A stretch of DNA of 64,000 nucleotides. Source: Flavobacterium praedii (lineage in GTDB: Bacteria > Bacteroidota > Bacteroidia > Flavobacteriales > Flavobacteriaceae). This document shows, piece by piece, positions 41,308 through 49,541 of the stretch. The translations under genes were made by a program, and so were the position numbers. The DNA lies in contig NZ_CP113948.1 in assembly GCF_026810365.1 (NCBI RefSeq), forward strand, positions 2,753,001-2,817,000, written 5' to 3'. A model generated the notes under the pieces. It did not search any database, was not told the origin of the DNA, and worked only from the letters and a program-made list of their open reading frames with translations. Each line of letters begins with the position of its first letter. The stretch's first letter is position 1.

Positions 41308-43961
41308 TGAGTATCGCAAAGGAATTTAACGCACTTAACGGGATGATAGTAACAAGGAAAGACCTTGAAAAACTATTGGAAAAAGCTGAAAAAGAGCGAC
41401 ACACCATAATTTCAAAACGTGTTATTCGGGTTCTTGAAGCTTTTAAAGACGATACTTTTTTGATTGAACTCAGAAACTTAGTAGAGCCTTATGGATTGAA
41501 TGGGGTGGATATTGATGGAAATACCTCTTTGCTCGATGGTTTGGAGTTTATTCCCGAAACCAAAGACATAGGACTTGGGAAACCAGTTTCGCCAAACGAG
41601 ATTTACGATATGGTTACGCAACGAATGATTGATTTAATCAAAGAAGCGAACAAAGGCGATTATAAGAGGGCTTGGAAAGAAGAGGGTTATTTAATTCCGT
41701 ACAATTTCGTTTCAAAAAAAGCGTACAGAGGTGTAAACGTGTTTATGTTGTCGCCTATGTTCGGGCTTTTAGACAATCCCTACTATCTAACTTTTAACCA
41801 AATACAGGAAAAAGGCGGAAAACTAAAAAAAGGTAGCCATGCACATAAAGTGGTTTATTTTTCGACTTTCAACAAAGAGTATTCCGATGCAGAAATTGAA
41901 AAACTGAACACTATAATAGTGGACAATAAGCTTGAAAAAGGAGACGAAAAAACCATTTTTTTTCTGAAGTATTACAACGTTTTTAACGGTGCGGACATTG
42001 AGGGAATTGATTTTGATTTAGATAATTTCCCTCTGCAGGGAAAAGTCGTAAACAATGAGGTTGAAACTGGCAACAATGAAACAATTGACATTGCCGAAGC
42101 GATAGTAAAAAATTATCCTAAGCCACAACCCGAAATTTTATTTTTAGGAAGCGGAGCTTCATATATTCCCGATGTGGATATGGTAAAAATGCCAGATATT
42201 TCAAAATTCAAGACTTCACAGGATTTTTACAGAACACTTTTTCACGAATTAAGCCACAGTACAGGACACGAAAGCAGGCTAAAAAGACCGTTTAGAAATC
42301 CTTTTGGCACACCCGAATATGCTTTTGAGGAATTGATTGCAGAGTTTGGAGCGGTTTTTTTATCGGCTCAAGCAGGGATTATGTTTTATACTAATAAAAA
42401 TCACGCTGGCTATTTAAAAGGTTGGAATGAAGTGTTACTTCCAAATTTAGAAAACGACAACCGTTTTTTAATGAAAGCCAGTAGTCAAGCGCAAAAAGCA
42501 ACTGATTTTATTTTACAACCCGATGCAAAGGGTGATTTCTTGTTTATGAAAGATGGAAATTCTCAAAAACAAATTCAAAATCTCAAAAGCAGCAAGCCAA
42601 AAGCAAAAAAAAGCAACCAATTAGAGTTGTTTGAGGGGTTGAAAGGGACTGCAAAAACCGTTGACACTATTGCTTTTAATAAACAGATTCTGGAAGCAAA
42701 GCGAAATGGGTTTTCAAAAATTAAAATTTTTCAGTTAGGAAGAACAAAATCGGAATTATGGAAAATTACAGGTAACAATAAAATTACATTGTCGGGTGCA
42801 ATTATAAAAAAGGCGATGACAAATAAAGATAAATCCCATAATGTAAAATGGGAACACCTGATAAATTTGCCAGACAATATTAATGAGCCAGTTGCTATTT
42901 TTAAAAGCGAAAATAAAATAGGTGGTTTTGTAGTCCTTACAGAAGTAAAAAGCCATTTAGAAAAGCCTTTTATGGTTGCAATTCACACAAGTAACGATAT
43001 TAAAATAAACGACATTAGAAGTATTTATTCTCGTACCGGTTTAGTTCATTATAAAAATTGGTATAAAAAAGGATTGCTTTTGTATGGAAATGAAAAAAGC
43101 GAATTATTTAAACTGATAGTGGGTACAATTCCCACCAAGTTTAAAAACCCGCTTACTAGCCACAAAGATACAAAAAAAGGTTTGAACGCTCCAAAAACCA
43201 TTGCAAAAACTGTTGCAAAGGAAAAAAAGCCAGTTGCAAAAGGAATTTTAAACACAAATTCCCTTGCCTATAAAATGGCTAACAAGCCTACAAATGTTGA
43301 TTTTTTTAAAATTGAGAATAAAGACATATCAGACTTTTTGGGGCAAATAGAGCATAAGCAAAAAGAAAGTGTTGTGATCTCGCTTACTGGTGGTCAGGGT
43401 TCAATGAAAACCCGAATGTGTTTTCAGTTTATGAATGCTTTGGCACAAAATTATAAGGTAGGACACGCAAGTATTGAAGAGCATCCCGAAAGCAATTTAT
43501 ATTTTGACAAAGCAGAGCAATATTTGAATACAAAGGCTTTGAATAATATAGAAGCTCCCGAAATAAAAACCATTGCTGAACTCGAAAATCTGATAAAGAA
43601 AAACGATGTCATTGTGATTGACAGTTTTACCAAAATGCAAGAAATGCACAAAGGTTTTGAAGTCGATAAAGATTTACGCAAAAAGTATGATGGCAAACTC
43701 TTTATTGTGATTTTTCAGCAAACCACAGACGGTAAAATGCGTGGGGGAAGCAAAAGCCAGTTTGATGCCGACATTGTTTTGTTTACGGAAAAGAAAGACG
43801 ACTACCGAGAAAATTACATTTATGCGGACAAAAACCGTTACCAAAACAAACCTCTTGACGGCTTGAAATTCAACATTTTTAATAAAAAGTTACAAGGTAA
43901 CACACCCGAAACAACGGGAGAACCAACAGAGAAAAGAAAATTATCATTTATAGTGAGTTAA
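41307..43961 (+). CDS. Polyvalent protein: ArdC-like domain, zincin protease, MuF-C-like domain, RadA-like ATPase
   Basis: The 884-residue protein appears to be a fusion. Residues about 110-200 match the ArdC N-terminal region (AYRGVNVFMLSP, KGSHAHKVVYF). About 300-370 is a zincin metalloprotease with HELSHSTGH (near 311) and downstream FEELIAEFG. About 450-610 resembles the MuF-C-type domain of phage polyvalent proteins (EPVAIFKSENKIGGFVVLTEV). From about 665 there is a RecA/RadA-like ATPase with Walker A GGQGSMKT (near 694), Walker B VIVIDS (near 770) and GGSKSQFDADIVL. ArdC proteins counter restriction. Such proteins can be injected with DNA, and the gene stands in the late operon. Confidence 0.75.
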   Translation: MSIAKEFNALNGMIVTRKDLEKLLEKAEKERHTIISKRVIRVLEAFKDDTFLIELRNLVEPYGLNGVDIDGNTSLLDGLEFIPETKDIGLGKPVSPNEIYDMVTQRMIDLIKEANKGDYKRAWKEEGYLIPYNFVSKKAYRGVNVFMLSPMFGLLDNPYYLTFNQIQEKGGKLKKGSHAHKVVYFSTFNKEYSDAEIEKLNTIIVDNKLEKGDEKTIFFLKYYNVFNGADIEGIDFDLDNFPLQGKVVNNEVETGNNETIDIAEAIVKNYPKPQPEILFLGSGASYIPDVDMVKMPDISKFKTSQDFYRTLFHELSHSTGHESRLKRPFRNPFGTPEYAFEELIAEFGAVFLSAQAGIMFYTNKNHAGYLKGWNEVLLPNLENDNRFLMKASSQAQKATDFILQPDAKGDFLFMKDGNSQKQIQNLKSSKPKAKKSNQLELFEGLKGTAKTVDTIAFNKQILEAKRNGFSKIKIFQLGRTKSELWKITGNNKITLSGAIIKKAMTNKDKSHNVKWEHLINLPDNINEPVAIFKSENKIGGFVVLTEVKSHLEKPFMVAIHTSNDIKINDIRSIYSRTGLVHYKNWYKKGLLLYGNEKSELFKLIVGTIPTKFKNPLTSHKDTKKGLNAPKTIAKTVAKEKKPVAKGILNTNSLAYKMANKPTNVDFFKIENKDISDFLGQIEHKQKESVVISLTGGQGSMKTRMCFQFMNALAQNYKVGHASIEEHPESNLYFDKAEQYLNTKALNNIEAPEIKTIAELENLIKKNDVIVIDSFTKMQEMHKGFEVDKDLRKKYDGKLFIVIFQQTTDGKMRGGSKSQFDADIVLFTEKKDDYRENYIYADKNRYQNKPLDGLKFNIFNKKLQGNTPETTGEPTEKRKLSFIVS

Positions 43962-43981
43962 AAAAAATAATCAATCAAAAA

Positions 43982-44446
43982 ATGAACAACTTAGAAATAT
44001 TTAAGACCCCTGATGGGAAGCCGTTAGAAATGGGAAGGGAACAACTAAAAAACGAATGTTTGAAAAGTTTGAAATTTTGGAAGCCCTTTTTGAATAAAAA
44101 AGGATGGGAAAACGCAGCTAAGGAACATATCTCATTTTGGAATTTTCTTTTAAAACAAACCAATAACCAAAAATCAATAAAAACCATGAAAAACCAAGGA
44201 TTAAAAAAACCAACAGTAAGAGGCTTAAAAACAGTATGTAGTCAAGTTATAAAAGCTACAGGGCTAAAAGTAGACGGTACTCTGAAAAAAGGCTATAAAT
44301 ATGTAGCGGGAGGTAAAATAGTAAAAACAAGTGCAACCCCATGCAAAGCAAAAAAGGTTTGTGCCAAAAAAATGGTTGCAAAGAAAAAGCCAGTTGCAAA
44401 GAAAAAAACAACCACAAGAAAAACAACCGCTAAAACTAAAAAATAA
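43982..44446 (+). CDS. Lys-rich putative DNA-binding protein
   Basis: The 154-residue protein has a globular first third (KSLKFWKPFLNKKGWENAAKE) and a very basic C-terminus (VAKKKPVAKKKTTTRKTTAKTKK region), like histone H1-type tails. It may condense the phage genome. An internal ATG (44187) would give only the basic part. It overlaps the next gene by 1 bp. Confidence 0.55.
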   Translation: MNNLEIFKTPDGKPLEMGREQLKNECLKSLKFWKPFLNKKGWENAAKEHISFWNFLLKQTNNQKSIKTMKNQGLKKPTVRGLKTVCSQVIKATGLKVDGTLKKGYKYVAGGKIVKTSATPCKAKKVCAKKMVAKKKPVAKKKTTTRKTTAKTKK

Positions 44447-44925
44447 TGGCAGTCGCAAAAACGCTTAAATTCTCAAAAAAAGACAACGGAATTGTGCTGC
44501 TTCAAAACACACAAGACAATTCGGTTGTGGCTTCGTTTGAGCCTGCAATGAGCCTGCAACGTGAGAATGGCGACAACAACCGTTTTCGTATCACTTCATC
44601 AACTGATGACAATGGTTTTTTGATAGATTATCGCACCATAGATTGTGATTTGTGTGTCCCTGTTATTGTTAAAGCGGATATAAACGAATTTTTGATAGCG
44701 CTTTCGAGGGACTTTTTTTTTTTAGCTAAAAAAGGAGGTTCAGCCATAACTAAGTCGGGCGATTTCTTAATATTTAAACGAGCGGGTAACGTTGATCTAA
44801 CAAAACTCGAAATTAATGATTTTGCTATGGGTATTGTCGAAGATCAATTTATAAAAGGCATTTATCTAGGTGGTTCATTATCTCAACTAGGTTCTTTTGA
44901 TGTTTACGACAGATTACAATTTTAA
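44446..44925 (+). CDS. Putative structural protein
   Basis: The 159-residue protein has a beta-rich pattern and no membrane helix. A run of 11 T (44713-44723) lies in the coding frame and encodes Phe-Phe-Phe; polymerase slippage there would change the C-terminus. No family is recognised. Confidence 0.55.
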   Translation: MAVAKTLKFSKKDNGIVLLQNTQDNSVVASFEPAMSLQRENGDNNRFRITSSTDDNGFLIDYRTIDCDLCVPVIVKADINEFLIALSRDFFFLAKKGGSAITKSGDFLIFKRAGNVDLTKLEINDFAMGIVEDQFIKGIYLGGSLSQLGSFDVYDRLQF

Positions 44926-44947
44926 ACCAATTTATAAATAAAAACTA

Positions 44948-45892
44948 ATGAAAAAGATTATGTTGATTTTGGTTGTTTTAGTACAAACAACCCTTTTTGC
45001 TCAAAGCACTCAAACAATTGAGAAGCCACTTAAATTAACAAGCGTTGCAGTTGGCACACTTTCAGACGATGTTTTGTTAAGAGGGATAACCGATAAAGAG
45101 GTTAAGAAAATATCAGTCAATAATTTATTGATAAGTAAAGCAAATTTAGCCTCACCCACCTTTACAGGAACGCCAACATTACCTACTGGTACAATTGCAA
45201 CGACACAAACAGCTGGGAATAATACAACAGCAATTGCAACGACCGCTTTTGTTACAAATGCAGACAACTTAAAGGCAAATTTGGCATCACCCACCTTTAC
45301 AGGAACGCCAACATTACCAACTGGAACAATTGCAACCACGCAAACTGCAGGGAATAATACAACAGCAATTGCAACGACCGCTTTTGTTACCACAGCTGAC
45401 AACTTAAAGGCAAATCTAGCTTCGCCAACCTTTACAGGAACACCAACGTTACCAACTGGAACAATAGCCACAACACAAACTGCAGGGAATAATACAACAG
45501 CAATTGCAACAACGGCTTTTGTATTAAATCAAATTCCAAACATTAACGGCAATTGGACACCTACAGTGACGTTACCAGTTAATTGCACAATAGGAAGTAT
45601 AGACTCAGGAACATTAATTGTTGGTAACAGTAGATTTGCTTATATTTCATTTTCTGTAACAGTAACAGTAATAACTGCAAACACTTTAACATCTATAAGA
45701 GTTAGTGATCCGAGTAGCTATAGTGGGGGGGCTAATTCGCTTGTAGGATTCGGATTTGCTTATCTTTCTGATACTAACATAGTTCCAGTAATGTATAGAA
45801 GTACAGTTGGAAATATACCTACTGTTAGCTTTTACCCTACTGCTTCAGGAACTTATAAATTAGCAGTATCTGCATCATATAGAGTCTATTAA
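44948..45892 (+). CDS. Spike or fibre-like repeat protein with signal peptide
   Basis: The 314-residue protein has three nearly identical 41-residue repeats containing ASPTFTGTPTLPTGTIATTQ and TAIATTAFV, the pattern seen in tail-fibre proteins of tailed phages, and a beta-rich C-terminal domain of about 115 residues that could bind a receptor. Unusually it begins with a signal peptide (MKKIMLILVVLVQTTLFAQS), so it may be exported. It is the best candidate for the host-recognition spike. Confidence 0.65.
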   Translation: MKKIMLILVVLVQTTLFAQSTQTIEKPLKLTSVAVGTLSDDVLLRGITDKEVKKISVNNLLISKANLASPTFTGTPTLPTGTIATTQTAGNNTTAIATTAFVTNADNLKANLASPTFTGTPTLPTGTIATTQTAGNNTTAIATTAFVTTADNLKANLASPTFTGTPTLPTGTIATTQTAGNNTTAIATTAFVLNQIPNINGNWTPTVTLPVNCTIGSIDSGTLIVGNSRFAYISFSVTVTVITANTLTSIRVSDPSSYSGGANSLVGFGFAYLSDTNIVPVMYRSTVGNIPTVSFYPTASGTYKLAVSASYRVY

Positions 45893-45918
45893 TAATTGAA
45901 ATAACTCCAAACACCATA

Positions 45919-46260
45919 ATGCAAAAATTTACAACCCTAATCACAGGCACAACCGATACAGCTACCTATATGGCAGGATTGTTCTTTGCTTTAATTGGTT
46001 TGGCTTTTCACTTCAAAGTAAAAGTTGCTAGACGAAACGCAATCTCAAAAAACACACCGTATCATTTTTCTTGGTTGTTCTTTACGCAGGACAATCTTGT
46101 AGAAATTGTTTTTTCAGTGGTTGCTATACTACTGGCATTGCGTTTTTCTGTAGAGTATGCAGGTACACAAATAACAATGTTTTACGCTTTCGGTATTGGT
46201 TTGACGTTTCCAAAATTTATTGCTTTTATGTCAAAAATACAGGGCAAAGCACGGATATAG
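45919..46260 (+). CDS. Membrane protein with about three helices
   Basis: The 113-residue product has hydrophobic segments near residues 15-32 (ATYMAGLFFALIGLAFHF), 58-75 and 82-102. It is the last gene of the late operon; a strong terminator follows. Function unknown; a virion or lysis membrane protein is possible. Confidence 0.6.
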   Translation: MQKFTTLITGTTDTATYMAGLFFALIGLAFHFKVKVARRNAISKNTPYHFSWLFFTQDNLVEIVFSVVAILLALRFSVEYAGTQITMFYAFGIGLTFPKFIAFMSKIQGKARI

Positions 46261-46294
46261 ATTTTAATTTTAGTTAGTTTTGTTTTAGTAGGAG

Positions 46295-46326
46295 AATAGC
46301 GGTGCAGTTTGTACCGCTATTTTTTT
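46295..46326 (+). terminator. Terminator of the late operon
   Basis: AATAGCGGT (46295-46303) pairs with ACCGCTATT (46313-46321), followed by a T-run. Confidence 0.8.
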
Positions 46327-46334
46327 GGGTAAAA

Positions 46335-46394
46335 GTAGATTTATTTGTTGTCCCGGAACAGCTGCAGAAACTCCAGGACAACAAAAAAAGCTAC
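46335..46394 (+). repeat. 60-nt hairpin, copy 2, loop motif CTGCAGAAAC
   Basis: GTAG/CTAC ends and a stem TTTGTTGTCC/GGACAACAAA enclose GGAACAGCTGCAGAAAC. Length and motif offset equal those of 29901-29960. Confidence 0.65.
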
Positions 46395-46429
46395 ATTTTA
46401 TTTTTTTTATTCAGTACATTAAAAATATA

Positions 46430-46437
46430 TACCTTTG
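46430..46437 (+). promoter_or_regulatory. Promoter of the right toxin-antitoxin locus
   Basis: TACCTTTG fits TAnnTTTG and lies 21 bp before the antitoxin ATG, as in the left locus. Confidence 0.5.
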
Positions 46438-46457
46438 TGTAACTAAAATATAATGTT

Positions 46458-46661
46458 ATGGAAATCACTATAAAAATTGACCAACGTAAGAAAGAAGCTA
46501 GGGCATTGCTTGAGTTTTTAAAAAACCTACCATTTGTTGAATTAAATATAGAAAAACCACGATACAACCCCGAAACCGAAAAAGCAATACAAGATGTTCG
46601 TAACGGCAATACGTTCAAGGTAAAAAACTCGAAACAACTTTTTGCTGAATTGGGAATATGA
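46458..46661 (+). CDS. Antitoxin of a RelBE/YafQ-type locus
   Basis: The 67-residue protein has an N-terminal strand-helix segment (MEITIKIDQRKKEARALLEF) and an acidic/basic C-terminal tail ending KQLFAELGI that would wrap the toxin. It overlaps the toxin gene by 4 bp, the usual arrangement. It should neutralise the toxin and repress the shared promoter. Confidence 0.75.
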   Translation: MEITIKIDQRKKEARALLEFLKNLPFVELNIEKPRYNPETEKAIQDVRNGNTFKVKNSKQLFAELGI

Positions 46662-46933
46662 GTTATAAAATTGAATATACAGGCAAAATAAAAAAAGATA
46701 TTAAACTAGCCATAAAAAGAAATCTTAATATACAACTATTCAAAAATGTAGTTGAAATACTTGAAAGCGAAGGCAAACTTCCAGCCAAATACAAGCCTCA
46801 TATTCTAAAAGGAAATTATGCAGGTTTTTGGGAATGCCACATACAACCCGATTGGTTGCTAATTTGGGAACAAAATGACGAAATTAAGCTAATTTCATTA
46901 ACCCGAACAGGAACACACAGCGACTTATTTTAG
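46658..46933 (+). CDS. YafQ-family mRNA interferase toxin
   Basis: The 91-residue protein matches the YafQ group of RelE-type ribosome-dependent endoribonucleases: KPHILKGNYAGFWECHIQPDWLLIWE followed by LISLTRTGTHSDLF, read in parts. The conserved His and the C-terminal Arg-Thr-Gly-x-His are present, so it should be active. Its stop lies inside the stem of a terminator. Confidence 0.9.
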   Translation: MSYKIEYTGKIKKDIKLAIKRNLNIQLFKNVVEILESEGKLPAKYKPHILKGNYAGFWECHIQPDWLLIWEQNDEIKLISLTRTGTHSDLF

Positions 46934-46943
46934 TCGCTTTTTC
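46919..46943 (+). terminator. Terminator overlapping the toxin stop codon
   Basis: AGCGACT (46919-46925) pairs with AGTCGCT (46932-46938), followed by TTTTTC. It separates the toxin from leader RNA 2. Confidence 0.75.
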
Positions 46944-46971
46944 TTTACCCCCAAAAAAAATAAACTTTTTT

Positions 46972-47003
46972 TTGCAATCGTATTCTTTTTTTACATACGT
47001 TTG
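46972..47003 (+). promoter_or_regulatory. Promoter of leader RNA 2
   Basis: TTG (46972-46974), 21 bp, then TACGTTTG (46996-47003). Both elements and the spacing equal those of leader RNA 1. Confidence 0.75.
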
Positions 47004-47005
47004 TA

Positions 47006-47189
47006 ATGCTAAATAAAGATTACCGTTAGGAGAAATCCTCACAACTTTTATCGTAAAAAAATCATAAGCAAACCGTTGCTATGGTGTCGGGTTCTCGAAA
47101 GAGCCGAAAATCAATTCTCCTTACGGGGTCTTTGTTTAGCACACCTAAGGCAACGGCCTTGCTATTTATTAACGTTAAATTTTTTCAAG
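47006..47189 (+). ncRNA. Structured leader RNA, copy 2
   Basis: TGCTAAATAAAGA (47007-47019) pairs with TCTTTGTTTAGCA (47129-47141), and CCGTTAGGAGAA (47023-47034) pairs with TTCTCCTTACGG (47115-47126) with one mismatch. Compared with copy 1, base pairs change on both sides: C-G becomes A-U and A-U becomes U-A. The 66-nt core (47046-47111) and the 3' part with the pseudoknot partner are unchanged. TCTTTGTTTAGCA is also the exact complement of 47191-47203, the start of the next gene. Confidence 0.75.
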
Positions 47190-47453
47190 ATGCTAAACAA
47201 AGAAAAAAACACAGAAGAAAATCAAGACTATGATTTTACCACACCGCTAGGGCGTGAATTTTTAGAACAAAACCGCCACGGCGACCGCCTAATTACAAAA
47301 GGGTTGGAAGTAATGTTTATCAACTATTTTAAGGACAATCGCTACATAGGCACCAATGGCAGTGATGCCGAAGCCGTGATGGAAGCCTACCACGTATGCA
47401 ACTATCTTGTTGCAAACAAAAAGCAATTGTTTAACCCTAATACTGTAGCGTGA
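47190..47453 (+). CDS. Small protein controlled by leader RNA 2 (paralogue of 32058-32324)
   Basis: The 87-residue protein starts MLNKEKNTEENQ and ends FNPNTVA. It shares with copy 1 the pattern KGLEVMFINYFKDNRY and EAVMEAYHVCNYLVANKKQLF. Known domains are not seen. The start at 47190 was preferred over the long upstream frame that would run through the RNA. Confidence 0.75.
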   Translation: MLNKEKNTEENQDYDFTTPLGREFLEQNRHGDRLITKGLEVMFINYFKDNRYIGTNGSDAEAVMEAYHVCNYLVANKKQLFNPNTVA

Positions 47454-47668
47454 TGAGTATTCAAGAAGAACAAATAGCGACATTAAGAAAACTATGTGAA
47501 AACTACAGAGAAGTTTTCTTGCTTCAAAACGAAAGAATTGCAAAACTAGAAAAACGCAACGCAGAACCCCAAACCATGAAAGAACTTTTTGCGGAAAGAG
47601 ACAAACTGCGCCTAGAAAAAATGAAAGCCCTTATCCCTGATTTTTTTAATAACCGAATACTTAATTAA
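47453..47668 (+). CDS. Small coiled-coil protein
   Basis: The 71-residue protein (ATG sharing a base with the preceding stop; a GTG at 47450 is possible) is a charged coiled coil (IATLRKLCENYREVFLLQNE). It resembles in size and type the coiled-coil protein of the left unit (32701-32883). Confidence 0.6.
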   Translation: MSIQEEQIATLRKLCENYREVFLLQNERIAKLEKRNAEPQTMKELFAERDKLRLEKMKALIPDFFNNRILN

Positions 47669-47671
47669 GCC

Positions 47672-48037
47672 ATGAAAACCAAAAAACTCAAAAAACGCTT
47701 GAATAAACTAGAAGCTTCATTAAATTCATTAATGTATTATTTGAAAGAGAAACCGCTGGACACAGAAGCGCAGAAAGCAACTATTATGGACCAGGATAAA
47801 GAATACATTTTATTTAATTTATCCACTTTAATACCCGAAAGTATGTTTTTAAATGAGTGGATAGATTTTAGACTTTTGAAGCATTATTTTGAGGGTTATT
47901 CTAGTCAAAAGTTAAAAGAGGGATTAAAGGAATATTGCCAACAAAAAGACCATACACTTCAATTTAGCAAGAAGTTAGTCAAAATAGAGTCGTCGGGGCA
48001 TAGTGTTGCTTTAACCCATTTTATAATCGTTACTTAA
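47672..48037 (+). CDS. Hypothetical coiled-coil protein
   Basis: The 121-residue product has an N-terminal coiled coil (KKRLNKLEASLNSLMYYLKE) and a helical remainder. It follows by 3 bp and ends the right unit; an intrinsic terminator stands 30 bp downstream. No family is recognised. Confidence 0.55.
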   Translation: MKTKKLKKRLNKLEASLNSLMYYLKEKPLDTEAQKATIMDQDKEYILFNLSTLIPESMFLNEWIDFRLLKHYFEGYSSQKLKEGLKEYCQQKDHTLQFSKKLVKIESSGHSVALTHFIIVT

Positions 48038-48066
48038 ATTAATTTGTAAGAATTTAATAAATCTAA

Positions 48067-48096
48067 AAATCCAACTTTCGAGTTGGATTTTTTTTG
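48067..48096 (+). terminator. Terminator with TTCG tetraloop
   Basis: AAATCCAACT, TTCG loop, AGTTGGATTT, then a T-run. It ends the right RNA-controlled unit. Confidence 0.9.
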
Positions 48097-48138
48097 TTTT
48101 TGGCTTATTTACAATATTTAAGCTAAAAAAGGGGTTTT

Positions 48139-48258
48139 GTTTCCAAATGTTTCCAAAGTTAAAACCCCTTGTTTCCTATTTTAAAACCCCTTTGGAAACA
48201 AAAAAAAAGCTGTTAACCCAGCAAAAACGGCTATTGTTTCCTTGTTTCCAAAGTTTCC
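48139..48258. promoter_or_regulatory. Right iteron-like cluster of GTTTCC/GGAAAC words
   Basis: Seven copies lie at 48139, 48149, 48171, 48194 (inverted), 48236, 48244 and 48253. GGGGTTTT and AAAACCCC (48131-48168) frame the first two. The word is the same as at 24034-24132. In the circular form the two clusters bracket int and attP. Confidence 0.55.
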
Positions 48259-48325
48259 TGTTTTTTCAACTTTAAATACGACTGCTATTAACACAAACAA
48301 TTTAACTTTTTATTTTTTGTAAGAA

Positions 48326-49495
48326 TCAAAAAGAAACATTTGCATCCTGTATAGTTGCGTCGCAACCTTTGTTACGGGGCGTATACAGTTCTGTAATTTT
48401 TATATCGTAATGACGTGCCTGATCTCTTACTTTTATCGCAGGAATTCCGCTGTTTAATAAATCTGTTATTCCCGTATCTTTTAGGGAATAGAATTGGTAC
48501 TTTTTTTCTAATTTCAATTCGTCTCTTATTTTCTCCCATGCTGATGCAATTTTACGTACTGGCATTTGTACAGGGCCCACGTTAAAATCATCATTAGAAA
48601 ACAAATAATCATTAGGCAAAGCTTTACCAATATGGTTTTTTAAGATTGACAAGAATTGGGACGGAATTGTAATAAATTCGTCTTTTTTGTTTTTGGATAT
48701 TTCTTTCGGCAAGAAGATGGAGCTTTCTTCGAGGTTAACCATACTTACTTTTAGTTTTCCTAGTTCTGTATTTCGTATCAAACAAAAGTAGGTTGTCATA
48801 CACAACGCATAATATCCGTTGTCGTAGGATTGCAATTTTGCATTTATTTTATTTTTAATGTCTTCAGGGAAAACTTCACGAGTTTTAGCTGGTAATTTCA
48901 TAGGCTGAATACCTGCAGTTGGGTTTTCGCTCAAAACACCTCTAGAGACAAGAAAAGAGCAAAATAGCTTCAAAAAAATCAAATGATTGTTTCGGGTTCG
49001 TGGTGAATTATTACGATCCAAATAAATCCAGTCCAAATAATTCACACAGGTTTTTTTATTGATTTCTACTGCAAAGTTTATTTTAATGCTTTTCTCCACA
49101 AAATACTGTTGCAACAAGTTTAGGTTAGAGTTGTAGGTTCTCAGAGTGTCGGCACGCATAACCCCGTCTTTGAGTTGCTTTTTTAGGTGTTTTAAGAACT
49201 CTTCAATGACTTCTTTAAAGGTTTTGAAGTTTTTACCTGTTTCTTCAAGGTAAGGCGACCAACCATCGACAAGTTTTAAGTTGATTTCAAGGACGATCTT
49301 TTTCCCGTGACGCAAACGTTCAGCTTTGTTCTTCATTACTGGCACACGTAGGCGTTGCATTACTAACACACCGTTTACAGGATGCTTTGCGTAGTACACA
49401 ATCATCCACTCTTTGTTTATTCTAAGTTCAGCGGGTTTGTAATCAATAAATGCGGTGCATTTATTACGTGTGGCGGAATTTTTTGAATTTGGCAT
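48326..49495 (-). CDS. Tyrosine-type integrase
   Basis: The 389-residue protein has an N-terminal arm-binding region, a SAM-like core-binding domain (about 100-190) and a catalytic domain with Arg in CLIRNTELGKL (about 242) and the nucleophile Tyr in ITELYTP (about 372). The usual HxxR box reads YSLKDTG, with Lys in place of the second Arg, a variant also known from other Bacteroidota integrases. It lies about 120 bp from the attR core, so it is the recombinase for integration into tRNA-Ser. Confidence 0.92.
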   Translation of the reverse strand: MPNSKNSATRNKCTAFIDYKPAELRINKEWMIVYYAKHPVNGVLVMQRLRVPVMKNKAERLRHGKKIVLEINLKLVDGWSPYLEETGKNFKTFKEVIEEFLKHLKKQLKDGVMRADTLRTYNSNLNLLQQYFVEKSIKINFAVEINKKTCVNYLDWIYLDRNNSPRTRNNHLIFLKLFCSFLVSRGVLSENPTAGIQPMKLPAKTREVFPEDIKNKINAKLQSYDNGYYALCMTTYFCLIRNTELGKLKVSMVNLEESSIFLPKEISKNKKDEFITIPSQFLSILKNHIGKALPNDYLFSNDDFNVGPVQMPVRKIASAWEKIRDELKLEKKYQFYSLKDTGITDLLNSGIPAIKVRDQARHYDIKITELYTPRNKGCDATIQDANVSF

Positions 49496-49510
49496 TTTTT
49501 TTTATGGCTT

Positions 49511-49529
49511 AAAAAACACAGTGTTTTTT
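49511..49529. promoter_or_regulatory. Perfect palindrome upstream of int
   Basis: AAAAAACACAGTGTTTTTT has 9-bp arms around a single A, 16 bp before the int start. It may be an operator for int or a core-proximal site. Confidence 0.45.
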
Positions 49530-49541
49530 AAACTATAAACG

